From Sphingobacterium faecium (GTDB taxonomy: Bacteria; Bacteroidota; Bacteroidia; Sphingobacteriales; Sphingobacteriaceae), in assembly GCF_003054045.1 (NCBI RefSeq), contig NZ_QBKH01000003.1, positions 124,001 to 188,000 on the forward strand: 64,000 nucleotides of DNA. Direction: 5' to 3'. Below, piece after piece: positions 52,631-61,547 of this stretch. Every line of letters begins with the position of its first letter. The first letter of the stretch is position 1. The position numbers were made by a program, and so were the translations under genes. The notes below the pieces were generated by a model, which was not told where the DNA came from, did no database searches, and saw nothing but the letters and a program-made list of their open reading frames with translations.

Positions 52631-53542
52631 ATGATGAAAGAGGTTGAAATTTATGATGTTATTATTATTGGAGGCAGTTATGCAGGACTTTCAGCAGCAC
52701 TGGCCTTAGGGCGTTCTTTGAGAAATGTGCTCATCATCGATAGTGGAATACCCTGTAATCGACAGACACCTTATTCCCATAACTTTTTGACACAAGATGG
52801 AAAAACTCCTTTGGAGATTGCAACGATAGGAAAGGAACAAGTTGCTCAATATGAAACCGTACAATTTCATGAAGATCAGGTAATAAAAGTAAAACTTTTG
52901 CCAGAAGGATTTGAAGTTATAACAGCAGGTGGAAATAATTTTAAAGCTAGGAAATTGATTTTTGCTACGGGAGTTAAGGATATTTTGCCAGATATAAAAG
53001 GATTTGCTGCTTGCTGGGGTATTTCTGTTATCCACTGCCCATATTGTCATGGTTATGAGTTTCGTCATAAAAAAACAGGAATTATTGCACGTGGAGATCG
53101 TGCACTTCATCTTGCTTCACTAGTTAATAATTTGACTGATCAGTTGAGTATTTTGACAGTGGGGGAGGCTGATTTCAAAGGGGAGCAATTGGATAAATTA
53201 GGCCGCAATCATATTGATGTCATAGAGACGGAAATAGCTGAAATTATACATGATGCGGGGCAGGTCAAAGAAGTGATATTTAAAGATGGTACATCGCAAC
53301 GTTTTGACGCAATTTATGCTGCGGTTCCATTTGTTCAACACGCTCTTATTCCTAATAAGTTAGGATGTGAGTTGACTGAACAAGGGCATATCAAAGTTGA
53401 TAATTTTCAGAAAACTACCATTCCTGGTATCTATGCTTGTGGTGATAATAGTACGATGATGCGTTCTGTAGCCAGTGCAGTGAGTACAGGAAATATTGCT
53501 GGAGCGATCGCTAATATGGAATTGACATTAGAACGTTTTTAA
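52631..53542 (+). CDS. Thioredoxin-reductase-like flavoprotein
   Basis: 303 residues. FAD motif DVIIIGGSYAGLSAALALGR (residues 9-28), the redox pair Cys136-Pro-Tyr-Cys139 (HCPYCHG), and the late FAD motif GIYACGDNS. The NADP Rossmann segment around 145-170 is weak (TGIIARGDRALHLAS lacks the typical GxGxxA). This is the group of stand-alone low-molecular-weight TrxR-like oxidoreductases of Bacteroidota; partner unknown. Ends before a perfect hairpin. Confidence 0.9.
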   Translation: MMKEVEIYDVIIIGGSYAGLSAALALGRSLRNVLIIDSGIPCNRQTPYSHNFLTQDGKTPLEIATIGKEQVAQYETVQFHEDQVIKVKLLPEGFEVITAGGNNFKARKLIFATGVKDILPDIKGFAACWGISVIHCPYCHGYEFRHKKTGIIARGDRALHLASLVNNLTDQLSILTVGEADFKGEQLDKLGRNHIDVIETEIAEIIHDAGQVKEVIFKDGTSQRFDAIYAAVPFVQHALIPNKLGCELTEQGHIKVDNFQKTTIPGIYACGDNSTMMRSVASAVSTGNIAGAIANMELTLERF

Positions 53543-53644
53543 ATTGTTTGCTTTTATTCTGGAAATAGAATTATAATGACTTGCAACAAGGATAGGTAAT
53601 GGACTATTATGGACTTCTATCTGTCATATAAATCAAAATAAAAT

Positions 53645-53686
53645 CTGTAAAATGGCGATCAAGTAATATAAAACGCCATTTTACAG
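53645..53686. terminator. Perfect bidirectional hairpin between convergent genes
   Basis: CTGTAAAATGGCG pairs over 13 bases with CGCCATTTTACAG around a loop of 16, between the TrxR-like gene (plus) and the lipocalin-like gene (minus). Confidence 0.8.
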
Positions 53687-53700
53687 CTATGTTATAGCTC

Positions 53701-54057
53701 TTATTTTAATTTTATGTATTGATTTGAGATACCATCGTATAATAGCGTTAAGGTGTCTTTCTTAATGGTATAGTTACACTCAGATTTTTCCTGACTTTCT
53801 TTTTCTACAGTTATGATTTTGTCTTTTTCAATTTTGTAACTTGATATTATGGTATGCTGCATCTTTCCTTCTCCTAGATGTTGAAGAAACTGTCCATCTT
53901 TAGTAAACTCTAAGATGATTTTTTCTACTAGTTTTCCTGTTTTTGCATCTTTAAGAGAACCATCCCATTTTCCAATGATCTTTGGATTTTCTTGGGCATT
54001 ACAACTTAAGAACATACAGCATAAGATAACAAATACTTGCTTTATTTGATTTTTCAT
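53701..54057 (-). CDS. Lipocalin-like small lipoprotein
   Basis: 118 residues. Lipobox CCMFLSC gives Cys19 or so, followed by a small beta-barrel: IIGKWDGSLKDAKTGKLVEKI, LEFTKDGQFLQHLGEGK and YNYTIKKDTLTL-like strands. Such lipocalin-like proteins of Bacteroidota lack known ligands. Follows, on the same strand, the ClbS/DfsB-like gene at 54112. Confidence 0.7.
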   Translation of the reverse strand: MKNQIKQVFVILCCMFLSCNAQENPKIIGKWDGSLKDAKTGKLVEKIILEFTKDGQFLQHLGEGKMQHTIISSYKIEKDKIITVEKESQEKSECNYTIKKDTLTLLYDGISNQYIKLK

Positions 54058-54111
54058 AGGAATTGGGATTAAGCTTTATAGTTCGTTAAAAGATTATTGA
54101 TATGAATCCGA

Positions 54112-54621
54112 TTAAATTTCTTTCTGTTTTTTCCATTTACGTATTCTTCCAGTTGCGTTTGCATAAGGTGATGAGGTATTAAATTGTATCATTCTTCCTA
54201 AGGTCCAATTTTCATACCAATTGATTTCATAGAGTTCTTGATTAGATTTTGTCGCTATGAGCGATAAAATCTGGTCAACATGGATGTCCAGATTTTGCTT
54301 CAAGGTTGTAAAATCGTCCGCTTGATAATCTTCGTAAAATTTTTGAGCTAGCCTGCCCAGCTCATTCCATTTATAGCCTGTTTCAGGAAAATCGACAGAC
54401 TCATTGTTGTCTTTCTTTTGGTTCCATTTTAAAACTAATGCTCCCCAACCGATTAGGTAAGCTAAAAGATTATTGATACTCATCTTTGCTCCTTTTGCGT
54501 GCCCTTCTAATTCCTGTATCCTTGTCAGCTCTTGTGGAATGCTGCTCAGTTCTTTTTTTAGTTTATTATAATTGATCTCGATAGCTTGCCGTAATTCTTC
54601 TTTATTGGTTGGAATTGCCAT
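54112..54621 (-). CDS. ClbS/DfsB-family four-helix-bundle protein
   Basis: 169 residues. MAIPTNKEELRQAIEINYNKL and MSINNLLAYLIGWGALVLKWNQ are characteristic, then ETGYKWNELGRLAQKFYEDY and WTLGRMIQFNTSSPYANATGRIRKW. Named after ClbS, which hydrolyses the cyclopropane of colibactin and so protects producers. The many orphan copies in other phyla, like this one, have unknown targets; resistance to an electrophilic DNA-damaging toxin is the family-based guess. Confidence 0.88.
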   Translation of the reverse strand: MAIPTNKEELRQAIEINYNKLKKELSSIPQELTRIQELEGHAKGAKMSINNLLAYLIGWGALVLKWNQKKDNNESVDFPETGYKWNELGRLAQKFYEDYQADDFTTLKQNLDIHVDQILSLIATKSNQELYEINWYENWTLGRMIQFNTSSPYANATGRIRKWKKQKEI

Positions 54622-54926
54622 TTTAATTGATTGATGTTAAGAACTGCTATTGATATTAGAGTTTCTGTTTTATTTGTGGTGAGAAGCATCTCCTCCTAAT
54701 ATAGGAATTGGGTTCACATATTGTACAGAATTTTATTCAATTGAGTTATTTTGCTATTCAAAAATAGTCCTTTAATTTCTATATTAATAATTTTATTACT
54801 TTTTGTGAGAAAAAAAATTGTTGGTGTGATGCTTTATTTTTATCTTCAAGATTAATGTTGTATCCCATCATATTTTTTTAGATGATGATGGAAAAGTAAC
54901 AAATTAACTATTAAACCGATTTTTAT
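54622..54926. other. Divergent intergenic region
   Basis: 305 AT-rich bases between the ClbS/DfsB-like gene and the DUF3267 gene. No ORF; promoters of both should lie here but none is clear. Confidence 0.4.
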
Positions 54927-55511
54927 ATGGAACCAGATTTTACAGAAAGCTATACCAAAGAAATGCGAACAATAGATCTATATCGCGCTAATGTAGTGGC
55001 GTTGTATTTATTTGCAATAGTCATCTTAGCATATGGTATTCCATTTTATTTCCTCTGGTCTACACAAGATTTTATCAGCATAATGAAAGATTCTTTTGGA
55101 GGTAACATTATTTCTGCACCTCTTCTTATCTTTTTGATTATGATTGTTGGAATTGTTCTGCATGAACTGATCCACGGTATAACTTTTTCCATATATGCTA
55201 AACATGGATTTAAATCCATTAAGTTTGGTTTTTTAGTTAAAATGTTAACTCCATATTGTCATTGTAAAGAACCCTTAAAAGTAAACCATTATATCATAGG
55301 GGCTTTAATGCCAGGTATGATCCTAGGCATTATTCCAGCTTTGATTTCATTGATAACTGGAAATATATTCCTTTTGTTATTTGCCATATTTTTTACTGGG
55401 GCAGCTGCAGGAGATTTTTTAATTGTCAAACTTATTTGGAAGGAGGATCGATCATCGATGGTTTTAGACCACCCTTCAGAGGCAGGATGTTATATTCTTA
55501 AAAAGATATAG
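54927..55511 (+). CDS. DUF3267 membrane protein with HExxH motif
   Basis: 194 residues, four membrane helices (about 24-44, 64-86, 120-145, 148-170). HELIH at residues 79-83 gives a zinc-protease type motif within the second helix, and PYCHCKEPLKVNHYIIGALMPGM follows, as in DUF3267. The family is related to site-2-protease-like membrane metalloproteins. Whether it is proteolytic is not known. Stand-alone gene. Confidence 0.85.
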   Translation: MEPDFTESYTKEMRTIDLYRANVVALYLFAIVILAYGIPFYFLWSTQDFISIMKDSFGGNIISAPLLIFLIMIVGIVLHELIHGITFSIYAKHGFKSIKFGFLVKMLTPYCHCKEPLKVNHYIIGALMPGMILGIIPALISLITGNIFLLLFAIFFTGAAAGDFLIVKLIWKEDRSSMVLDHPSEAGCYILKKI

Positions 55512-55636
55512 CATTTGTCATTTTTTTTGACTTCTCCTTGATCGGTAGGTATGTATCATCCTTGCATTAAATTTCCTTAAGTTTATGGATATAACAAACC
55601 ATTCGATTATTGTAATTGTTATTGAAAACAAAACTT

Positions 55637-56083
55637 ATGGCTAGGTTATCCATTATTATAATTTTTAGTATGTTTCTTATTCATACCTCTTGTCAGTCAC
55701 CTCAATCAAGGGAAACTCTACATACAAATCAAAATCCAGAGGAAACGATGACACAAGAGTTATCTCATATTTCATTTTCTGATGGGAGCTTGTTGAAAAA
55801 TATGAATAAAATATCCGGAGTAACAGATACTATTTTGATCTTCGTAAATAAGCCTGATTCGGCAGTTATCACACTTCTAAGTGCAGCAGATACCGCAAAT
55901 ATTCGAATAGCCCAACTTTTCTCGCCAGATGGTACCGTTGATGGTCCATTTGGTAAAGACTTAAAATATCGGTTTAAAGACACAGGAGATTATTACATCA
56001 CGGTCAATGAGAACCTCATGGTGGGTAATCATTATACGGGTCCTTACCAAGTGAAGATGGTCATTACAAATCATGGTCATTAG
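55637..56083 (+). CDS. Small lipoprotein of unknown function
   Basis: 148 residues from the ATG at 55637 (MARLSIIIIFSMFLIHTSC); seven more codons upstream are in frame but would spoil the signal. Lipobox SC gives Cys19. The mature part is beta-rich (LIFVNKPDSAVITLLSAAD, YRFKDTGDYYITVNENLMVG) and may form a small immunoglobulin-like or C2-like sandwich. No family recognised. Confidence 0.6.
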   Translation: MARLSIIIIFSMFLIHTSCQSPQSRETLHTNQNPEETMTQELSHISFSDGSLLKNMNKISGVTDTILIFVNKPDSAVITLLSAADTANIRIAQLFSPDGTVDGPFGKDLKYRFKDTGDYYITVNENLMVGNHYTGPYQVKMVITNHGH

Positions 56084-56149
56084 TGGACATTTATAATCAA
56101 ATGGATATAAATTGTTATAGATTTATTTGTTTATTATCATCATATCCAT

Positions 56150-58897
56150 TTATTTAATTTTTTCCTTTTTAAAGGCAGATGGAGTAATTCCATAATATTT
56201 TTTGAATGCGGATGTGAAATAAGCGGCTGATGAAAATCCGACCTTTTCTGCTATTTCATTAATATTAAGTCCTTCCATAATGAGGTGTTGAGCCTTTTTC
56301 ATTCTTCTTTGCAGCAAATGTTCATTAACACTGCATTGTAGTAAAGCTTTTACTTTTCTATACAATTGTACACGTGACATGTGGAGCTCTGAGCTAATAT
56401 CTTCTACGCTTAGTTTTGGATCGGATAATCTAGACTCTACGACTGCAGAGAAGTTGTTTAGAAATCGCTTGTCCTGTTCCGAATACTCACGTTCGCTCAG
56501 ATCATCAGATGGATCTATCTCACTCATATACCGTTCTTTTAAGCCTTTGCGTAGATATAATAAATTTTCTATTACAGCTTTTAAGTGATCTGTATTGAAA
56601 GGTTTAGTTAGGTATGCATCTGCCATAGCTCTCATACCTGCGATCTTGCCTTCATCTGAATCTATTGCTGTGAGCAAGATAATGGGGATGTGTGAAGTCT
56701 GTGCATCGAATTTTAGATATTTTAGTACTTCTATACCACTTTTGTCTGGCAACATAACATCACAAACGATTACATCTGGATATTTAGTCGTAGCTAACTG
56801 TACTGCACGATCATAATTTTCTGCTGTATAAATATTATACTCCTGTCTCAACAGATCCTTTAAAAACATCCGGATATCTGCATGATCATCGATAAGCAGT
56901 ATGCTTGGAAATCTGCTGGAGGTAAAGCTGACCTCTTCGTCGAGCTGCTTCGAGTTGTAGGTCGATAATGCTTGTTTGGTGATTGATGATGTTGATGGAA
57001 CGTTCTCCCTGCGTTCATGGTCTTTGAGGTGTAGATGACCTATAGGTAGCCGTATGGTGAAACAGGAACCCTCATTTAGTTTACTACTGACAGTAACTTG
57101 TCCGTGATGAAGATTGATAATTTCCTGTACATATGAAAGTCCTATACCAGAACCATCAGGATTATATCCGCCTTGATAGAAAGGGTCAAATACATGATCA
57201 ATATGTTCTGGGCTGATGCCTCTGCCATTATCGATGACGCGGAGGTAAACATAATCGCCAAAAGTATTGCGCTCCAAAATGATTTCGATCTTACCGTTCT
57301 TCTCGGTAAATTTGATAGCATTAGAGATTAGATTGGACATGACTTGTTCAAGCAGGTATTCGTCAAACCAGAGCTCTTTGATTTGTGCCCTATTGCTATA
57401 GGAAAGTGATATTCTATTTAGCGTTGATAAAGGTTTAAATGTTGCGATCACCTGATGTATAAAATGATCTATTGGTACAGGTGCTGCCTGTAATCTGATC
57501 TTGGATTTTGATATCTTATGCATATCAATAAGTTCATTTACAAGCTGGAATAATTTATGCGCGCTGCGTCTAATACGTTGTAATTGTTCCTTAGCACTCA
57601 CTGAAATTCCCTTTTCTTTCAATAATTCTTCTACAGGAGCTAATATCAGGGTAAGTGGAGTTTTAAATTCGTGTGATACATTAGTGAAAAAATTACTGCG
57701 TGCTTCAGAAGCTTCTTTGACTTGTTCACTCATCTCGATGAGTTGCTGTTGCTGCTGTAAGATTTCTTTATTTTGGCTCTCTAAATCTTTATTTTTACTC
57801 CAGTTACTTTTGATCACAATGATGGACACGCCGCCAAATACCACAGCCATAACTAAACTTATGATCAGTACGTTAAGAATGGTTTTCTGATCGTTGTAGA
57901 TTTTGCTCTGCTCCGTGATCAGCATCTGTTGCCTATCGATATCGCTTTGTTGCACTTCGATTTTTTCAGATTGGAGTGCCATCAGATTAGCATTGCTACT
58001 ATCGATGACTAATGTGCCTAACAGATTGTCCCTTTGATAAAATTCCTTTTTTAGTATAGCTATTGCTGTTCTTATAGCTTCGGCTCCTCCGGTTGGATAA
58101 AGTAGGGAAGCTTGCAGATAGCCTTTATTGATCTGTTCTAGTCCATTGCCGGAACCTGGTAGCGCATCAACACCGATGATAATTTGATTAGCTTTGGTGT
58201 CAAATCGCTGCAGAATTTCTCGTACTCCTAATGCCATCTGATCATTGAAAGCAAAAATGAGGTCGCTACTTGCTAATTCTTCCAAATGATCTTGGGCTAG
58301 CGTACGAGCCTTTGCTCGTTCCCAATCTCCTTCTAGAACATGGGTGATTTTTATGGCTGGGTGATCCCTTAGGGATTCGCGAAGACCTTTTTCTCGTTCA
58401 ATGGAGGCTGAGGTTCCTTTCAGCCCTGTGATGATCGAAATATTGCCTTTTCCTTTGAGTGTGTTTGCAATGTATTTGCCTGCCAAATTACCAATAGCCA
58501 CATTATCGGCACCTACGTAAGCATTATATAGATTAGATGAGGTCTTACGATCAGTTACAATAACCGGAATATTCTGTTGATAGATGGAGTTGACTATCGG
58601 TGTAAGTGGATCTGCTTCGTTGGGAGATACGATCAGTAAGTCAATATCTTGTTTTAAAAAAGTTTCTATCTGTTGGATCTGCTGTTTGCTATTACCTTTT
58701 GCATCTGCATAGAGAAATGCTATTTCAGGATGGAAACTCAGTTCACGTTTCATCTCTTGCAGCATGGTTTGTCTCCATGCATCAGTCCCTATACACTGAG
58801 AAAAAGCGATGGTATATTTTTCTTGAGGTTGATGTTGCTGACAAGAAATAAAAAGCAACATGGACAAGAGGAATACATATATAAGACTTCTAGGCAT
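56150..58897 (-). CDS. Hybrid two-component regulator with periplasmic sugar-binding sensor (HTCS)
   Basis: 915 residues. Signal (residues 1-19), a periplasmic type I sugar-binding domain (about 26-310; YTIAFSQCIGTDAW, GADNVAIGNLAGKYIA, IFAFNDQMALGVREIL, IIGVDALPGSGNG), one helix (341-363), coiled coil, HisKA with His409 in NVSHEFKTPL, HATPase (NLISNAIKFTEKNG, DNGRGISPEH, GSGIGLSYV), a receiver (LLIDDHADIRMF, VIVCDVMLPDKSG, LTKPF) and a C-terminal AraC helix-turn-helix. The build is that of BT1754 of Bacteroides thetaiotaomicron, which binds fructose and controls its fructan locus. Divergent from a sugar importer gene and a fructokinase gene, which fits. Confidence 0.97.
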   Translation of the reverse strand: MPRSLIYVFLLSMLLFISCQQHQPQEKYTIAFSQCIGTDAWRQTMLQEMKRELSFHPEIAFLYADAKGNSKQQIQQIETFLKQDIDLLIVSPNEADPLTPIVNSIYQQNIPVIVTDRKTSSNLYNAYVGADNVAIGNLAGKYIANTLKGKGNISIITGLKGTSASIEREKGLRESLRDHPAIKITHVLEGDWERAKARTLAQDHLEELASSDLIFAFNDQMALGVREILQRFDTKANQIIIGVDALPGSGNGLEQINKGYLQASLLYPTGGAEAIRTAIAILKKEFYQRDNLLGTLVIDSSNANLMALQSEKIEVQQSDIDRQQMLITEQSKIYNDQKTILNVLIISLVMAVVFGGVSIIVIKSNWSKNKDLESQNKEILQQQQQLIEMSEQVKEASEARSNFFTNVSHEFKTPLTLILAPVEELLKEKGISVSAKEQLQRIRRSAHKLFQLVNELIDMHKISKSKIRLQAAPVPIDHFIHQVIATFKPLSTLNRISLSYSNRAQIKELWFDEYLLEQVMSNLISNAIKFTEKNGKIEIILERNTFGDYVYLRVIDNGRGISPEHIDHVFDPFYQGGYNPDGSGIGLSYVQEIINLHHGQVTVSSKLNEGSCFTIRLPIGHLHLKDHERRENVPSTSSITKQALSTYNSKQLDEEVSFTSSRFPSILLIDDHADIRMFLKDLLRQEYNIYTAENYDRAVQLATTKYPDVIVCDVMLPDKSGIEVLKYLKFDAQTSHIPIILLTAIDSDEGKIAGMRAMADAYLTKPFNTDHLKAVIENLLYLRKGLKERYMSEIDPSDDLSEREYSEQDKRFLNNFSAVVESRLSDPKLSVEDISSELHMSRVQLYRKVKALLQCSVNEHLLQRRMKKAQHLIMEGLNINEIAEKVGFSSAAYFTSAFKKYYGITPSAFKKEKIK

Positions 58898-59121
58898 ACT
58901 TGATTATATAAACGAAAGGCAATATACATTTTTTTATTTTTTGAAGCTTCTCTATTCAAACTTAGTGTAAAAAGTACATTAGTATTATTGGGGTATAAAA
59001 TGAATCAGGATTATAATTTTTTGTTCAATTTTCACTAATCAATATATGGGGGTCAATATTTAATCAACTGAAAGTCATTGTGTTTGTGTGTATTTTGTTT
59101 CATGTATCAAATTTTATTCAA

Positions 59122-59155
59122 TTTGTCTGCTATTTGTATCTCTAAAGTAGACTTG
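59122..59155 (+). promoter_or_regulatory. Candidate promoter of the sugar importer gene
   Basis: TTTG (59122-59125), 22 bases, TAGACTTG (59148-59155, one mismatch to TAnnTTTG). The box ends 38 bases before the ATG at 59194. The HTCS regulator should act just upstream; no clear repeat was seen. Confidence 0.35.
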
Positions 59156-59193
59156 GGCACATAGATTTGCTTCTAATCAATTATAAAAGTGAT

Positions 59194-60528
59194 ATGAACA
59201 AAAACATGGTGTTGGCCTGGTCATTTGTCGTGGCCCTGGGAGGATTTTTATTTGGATTTGATACAGCGGTAATTTCTGGAGCGGAGAAAGCAGTTCAGGT
59301 ATTTTGGAATTTGACTGAGTTTGAGCATGGATTGACGATGGCTATCGCTTTGATAGGAACTGTTGTTGGTGCTGCTCTTGGTGCATTACCTTCTGATCGA
59401 TTTGGTCGAAAAAATACGCTTTTCGCAGTTGCTTTACTCTACTTTTTCTCTGCTATAGGTACTGCATTAGCCTATGACTGGTCGCTCTTTTTGATATTTC
59501 GATTTTTAGGAGGTATAGGTGTTGGTGTTTCCTCGGTCACCGCACCGATTTATATTACAGAAATCTCACCTGCCAAGTCTAGAGGTAAGCTTGTTGGTCT
59601 TTTTCAATTTAATGTCGTATTGGGTATACTCATTGCATATTTGTCCAATTATTTGATCGGACAATGGGGGGAGGAGTCATGGCGATGGATGCTAGGTGTC
59701 CAAGCTTTTCCAGCTGCATTATTCTTTATACTTATATTTTTCATTCCTGAAAGTCCAAGATGGCTTTTATTGCATCGTAATAGACGTGAAGAAGCTGAGG
59801 AAACCATGAAGAAGATCAATGCGGACAATTATAAAGATGAAGTACAGTTTATTATCGATAGTCGACAAAACAGTCAACGTGCAGGTGAACAGTCGAGTGC
59901 TCTTTTTTCTAAACAATATCGCACTCCATTGATCTTAGCCATATTATTTGCTGTTTTTAATCAAGTTTCTGGTATTAATGCAATCATCTATTATGCACCT
60001 CGGGTATTTGAAATGGCAGGATTAGGTGCTCAAAGTTCTTTGTTATCGAGTGTGGGTATCGGGCTTGTAAATTTTATATTCACGCTACTGGCTATCAATT
60101 TCATTGATAAAGTAGGTAGACGAAAACTCATGTTAGTGGGGTCAATTGGACTTATCCTTTCGCTATCATTGGTTTCATTTGCCTTCTTTTCTGGGCATAC
60201 AGAAGGGTTGTCTATTACTTTTTATTTGATGCTTTATATTGCTTTTTTTGCATTCTCTCAAGGAGCTGTAATCTGGGTGTTTATTTCCGAAATTTTTCCA
60301 AATGATGTTCGTGCTAAAGGGCAAACAATCGGGAGTCTGACACATTGGGTGATGGCTGCGCTTATTACATTTTGTTTTCCCGCGCTAACTGAATTTTTAG
60401 GGGGCGGATACACCTTCTTGATTTTTGCAGGCTTCATGGTATTGCAATTGATTTTTGTGATCCGTATGATGCCTGAGACTAAAGGAACTTCATTAGAAAA
60501 TATGGATCAAACGATTAATTTACATTAA
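59194..60528 (+). CDS. MFS sugar:proton symporter (fructose-type importer)
   Basis: 444 residues from MNKNMVLAWSF at 59194; nine upstream codons are in frame but non-homologous. Twelve helices of the sugar-porter family: GGFLFGFDTAVISGA, DRFGRKNTLF, FRFLGGIGVGVSSVTAPIYITEISPAKSRGK, PESPRWLL, FNQVSGINAIIYYAPRVFE and DKVGRRKLM, and the late PETKGTSLE. Inner-membrane uptake of a hexose, most likely fructose from the fructokinase and HTCS context. Followed after 2 bases by the kinase gene. Confidence 0.93.
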   Translation: MNKNMVLAWSFVVALGGFLFGFDTAVISGAEKAVQVFWNLTEFEHGLTMAIALIGTVVGAALGALPSDRFGRKNTLFAVALLYFFSAIGTALAYDWSLFLIFRFLGGIGVGVSSVTAPIYITEISPAKSRGKLVGLFQFNVVLGILIAYLSNYLIGQWGEESWRWMLGVQAFPAALFFILIFFIPESPRWLLLHRNRREEAEETMKKINADNYKDEVQFIIDSRQNSQRAGEQSSALFSKQYRTPLILAILFAVFNQVSGINAIIYYAPRVFEMAGLGAQSSLLSSVGIGLVNFIFTLLAINFIDKVGRRKLMLVGSIGLILSLSLVSFAFFSGHTEGLSITFYLMLYIAFFAFSQGAVIWVFISEIFPNDVRAKGQTIGSLTHWVMAALITFCFPALTEFLGGGYTFLIFAGFMVLQLIFVIRMMPETKGTSLENMDQTINLH

Positions 60529-60530
60529 GG

Positions 60531-61481
60531 ATGAGGAGAGAAAAATTAACCATTCGTGGACTTTGCTTTGGTGAAGTGCTGTGGGACAACTTACCCACAG
60601 GTAAAAAACTTGGTGGAGCTCCTTTAAATGTTGCTTATCACCTCAATAAGCTTGGCTTAGAAACTCAGATCATCAGCCGGGTGGGAAAAGATAATGGTGG
60701 AGGTGAATTGATTACAGGGTGTGAAGAACGTGGTATTCCTACTAAACTTTTGCAGGTCGATGAGGAGCATGCCACTTCAACTGTAGAAGTACATGTGGAT
60801 GAACAATTGGAAGTTACTTATGAGATTGTTTTTCCTGTAGCATGGGATTATATCCAGTTAACTGAAGATGATATCATTGCTGTTCAGCATGCTGATTTTC
60901 TAGTCTATGGTAGCCTTTCTTCACGTCATGAGGTTTCATATCGTACGCTAAGGGAACTATTAAAGTTGGCGAATTACAAAGTGTTAGATGTTAATTTGCG
61001 AGCACCTTTCTATTCACAATCGCGCTTGTTGGATTTGCTGAGTTATGCTGATCTCGTGAAGATGAATAAAGAGGAACTCGGGATCATTGCGCAGTGGTTA
61101 GATCTACCTAAGGAAGACAATGATGGACAGTTGGTGGAGCAGATTATGCAACGATATGCTATTGATGAGGTCATTGTAACCTATGGTGCTGCTGGAGCAA
61201 TTTATCACGCTAAACGAACGGGCGTCAGTTATCATTTTGCGGCATATCAGGTTGATGTGAAGGATACCATTGGGAGTGGAGATTCTTTTTTGGCTGCTTT
61301 TTTATCGAAACGTATGCGCAATCAAGTTGATATCAGTATTGAAGAAACCATGGGGTTTGCGGCTACGCTAAGTGCTTTTGTTACGCAAAGTACTGGAGCA
61401 TGTCCAAGCTATGATGCGAGTACGATCAACAGATTTGAATGGATTCATTATTTGGGAAGAGGGGAGGCTAATTCAAGTTAA
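60531..61481 (+). CDS. PfkB-family fructokinase
   Basis: 316 residues. RGLCFGEVLWDNLPTGKKLGGAPLNVAYHLNKLG at the start, ATSTVEVHVDE, LDVNLRAPFYS and the catalytic DTIGSGDSFLAAFL with the base Asp in GSGD are all as in ribokinase-type fructokinases. Phosphorylates fructose to fructose 6-phosphate in the cytoplasm. Linked with the importer by a 2-base gap, so the pair takes up and traps the sugar; the SusC gene follows after 66 bases. Confidence 0.93.
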   Translation: MRREKLTIRGLCFGEVLWDNLPTGKKLGGAPLNVAYHLNKLGLETQIISRVGKDNGGGELITGCEERGIPTKLLQVDEEHATSTVEVHVDEQLEVTYEIVFPVAWDYIQLTEDDIIAVQHADFLVYGSLSSRHEVSYRTLRELLKLANYKVLDVNLRAPFYSQSRLLDLLSYADLVKMNKEELGIIAQWLDLPKEDNDGQLVEQIMQRYAIDEVIVTYGAAGAIYHAKRTGVSYHFAAYQVDVKDTIGSGDSFLAAFLSKRMRNQVDISIEETMGFAATLSAFVTQSTGACPSYDASTINRFEWIHYLGRGEANSS

Positions 61482-61547
61482 GAAAAAGATTGACCTAACC
61501 TATATCTTGATAAACGCTAATTATAAACAACTAAAATTTACTAAATT

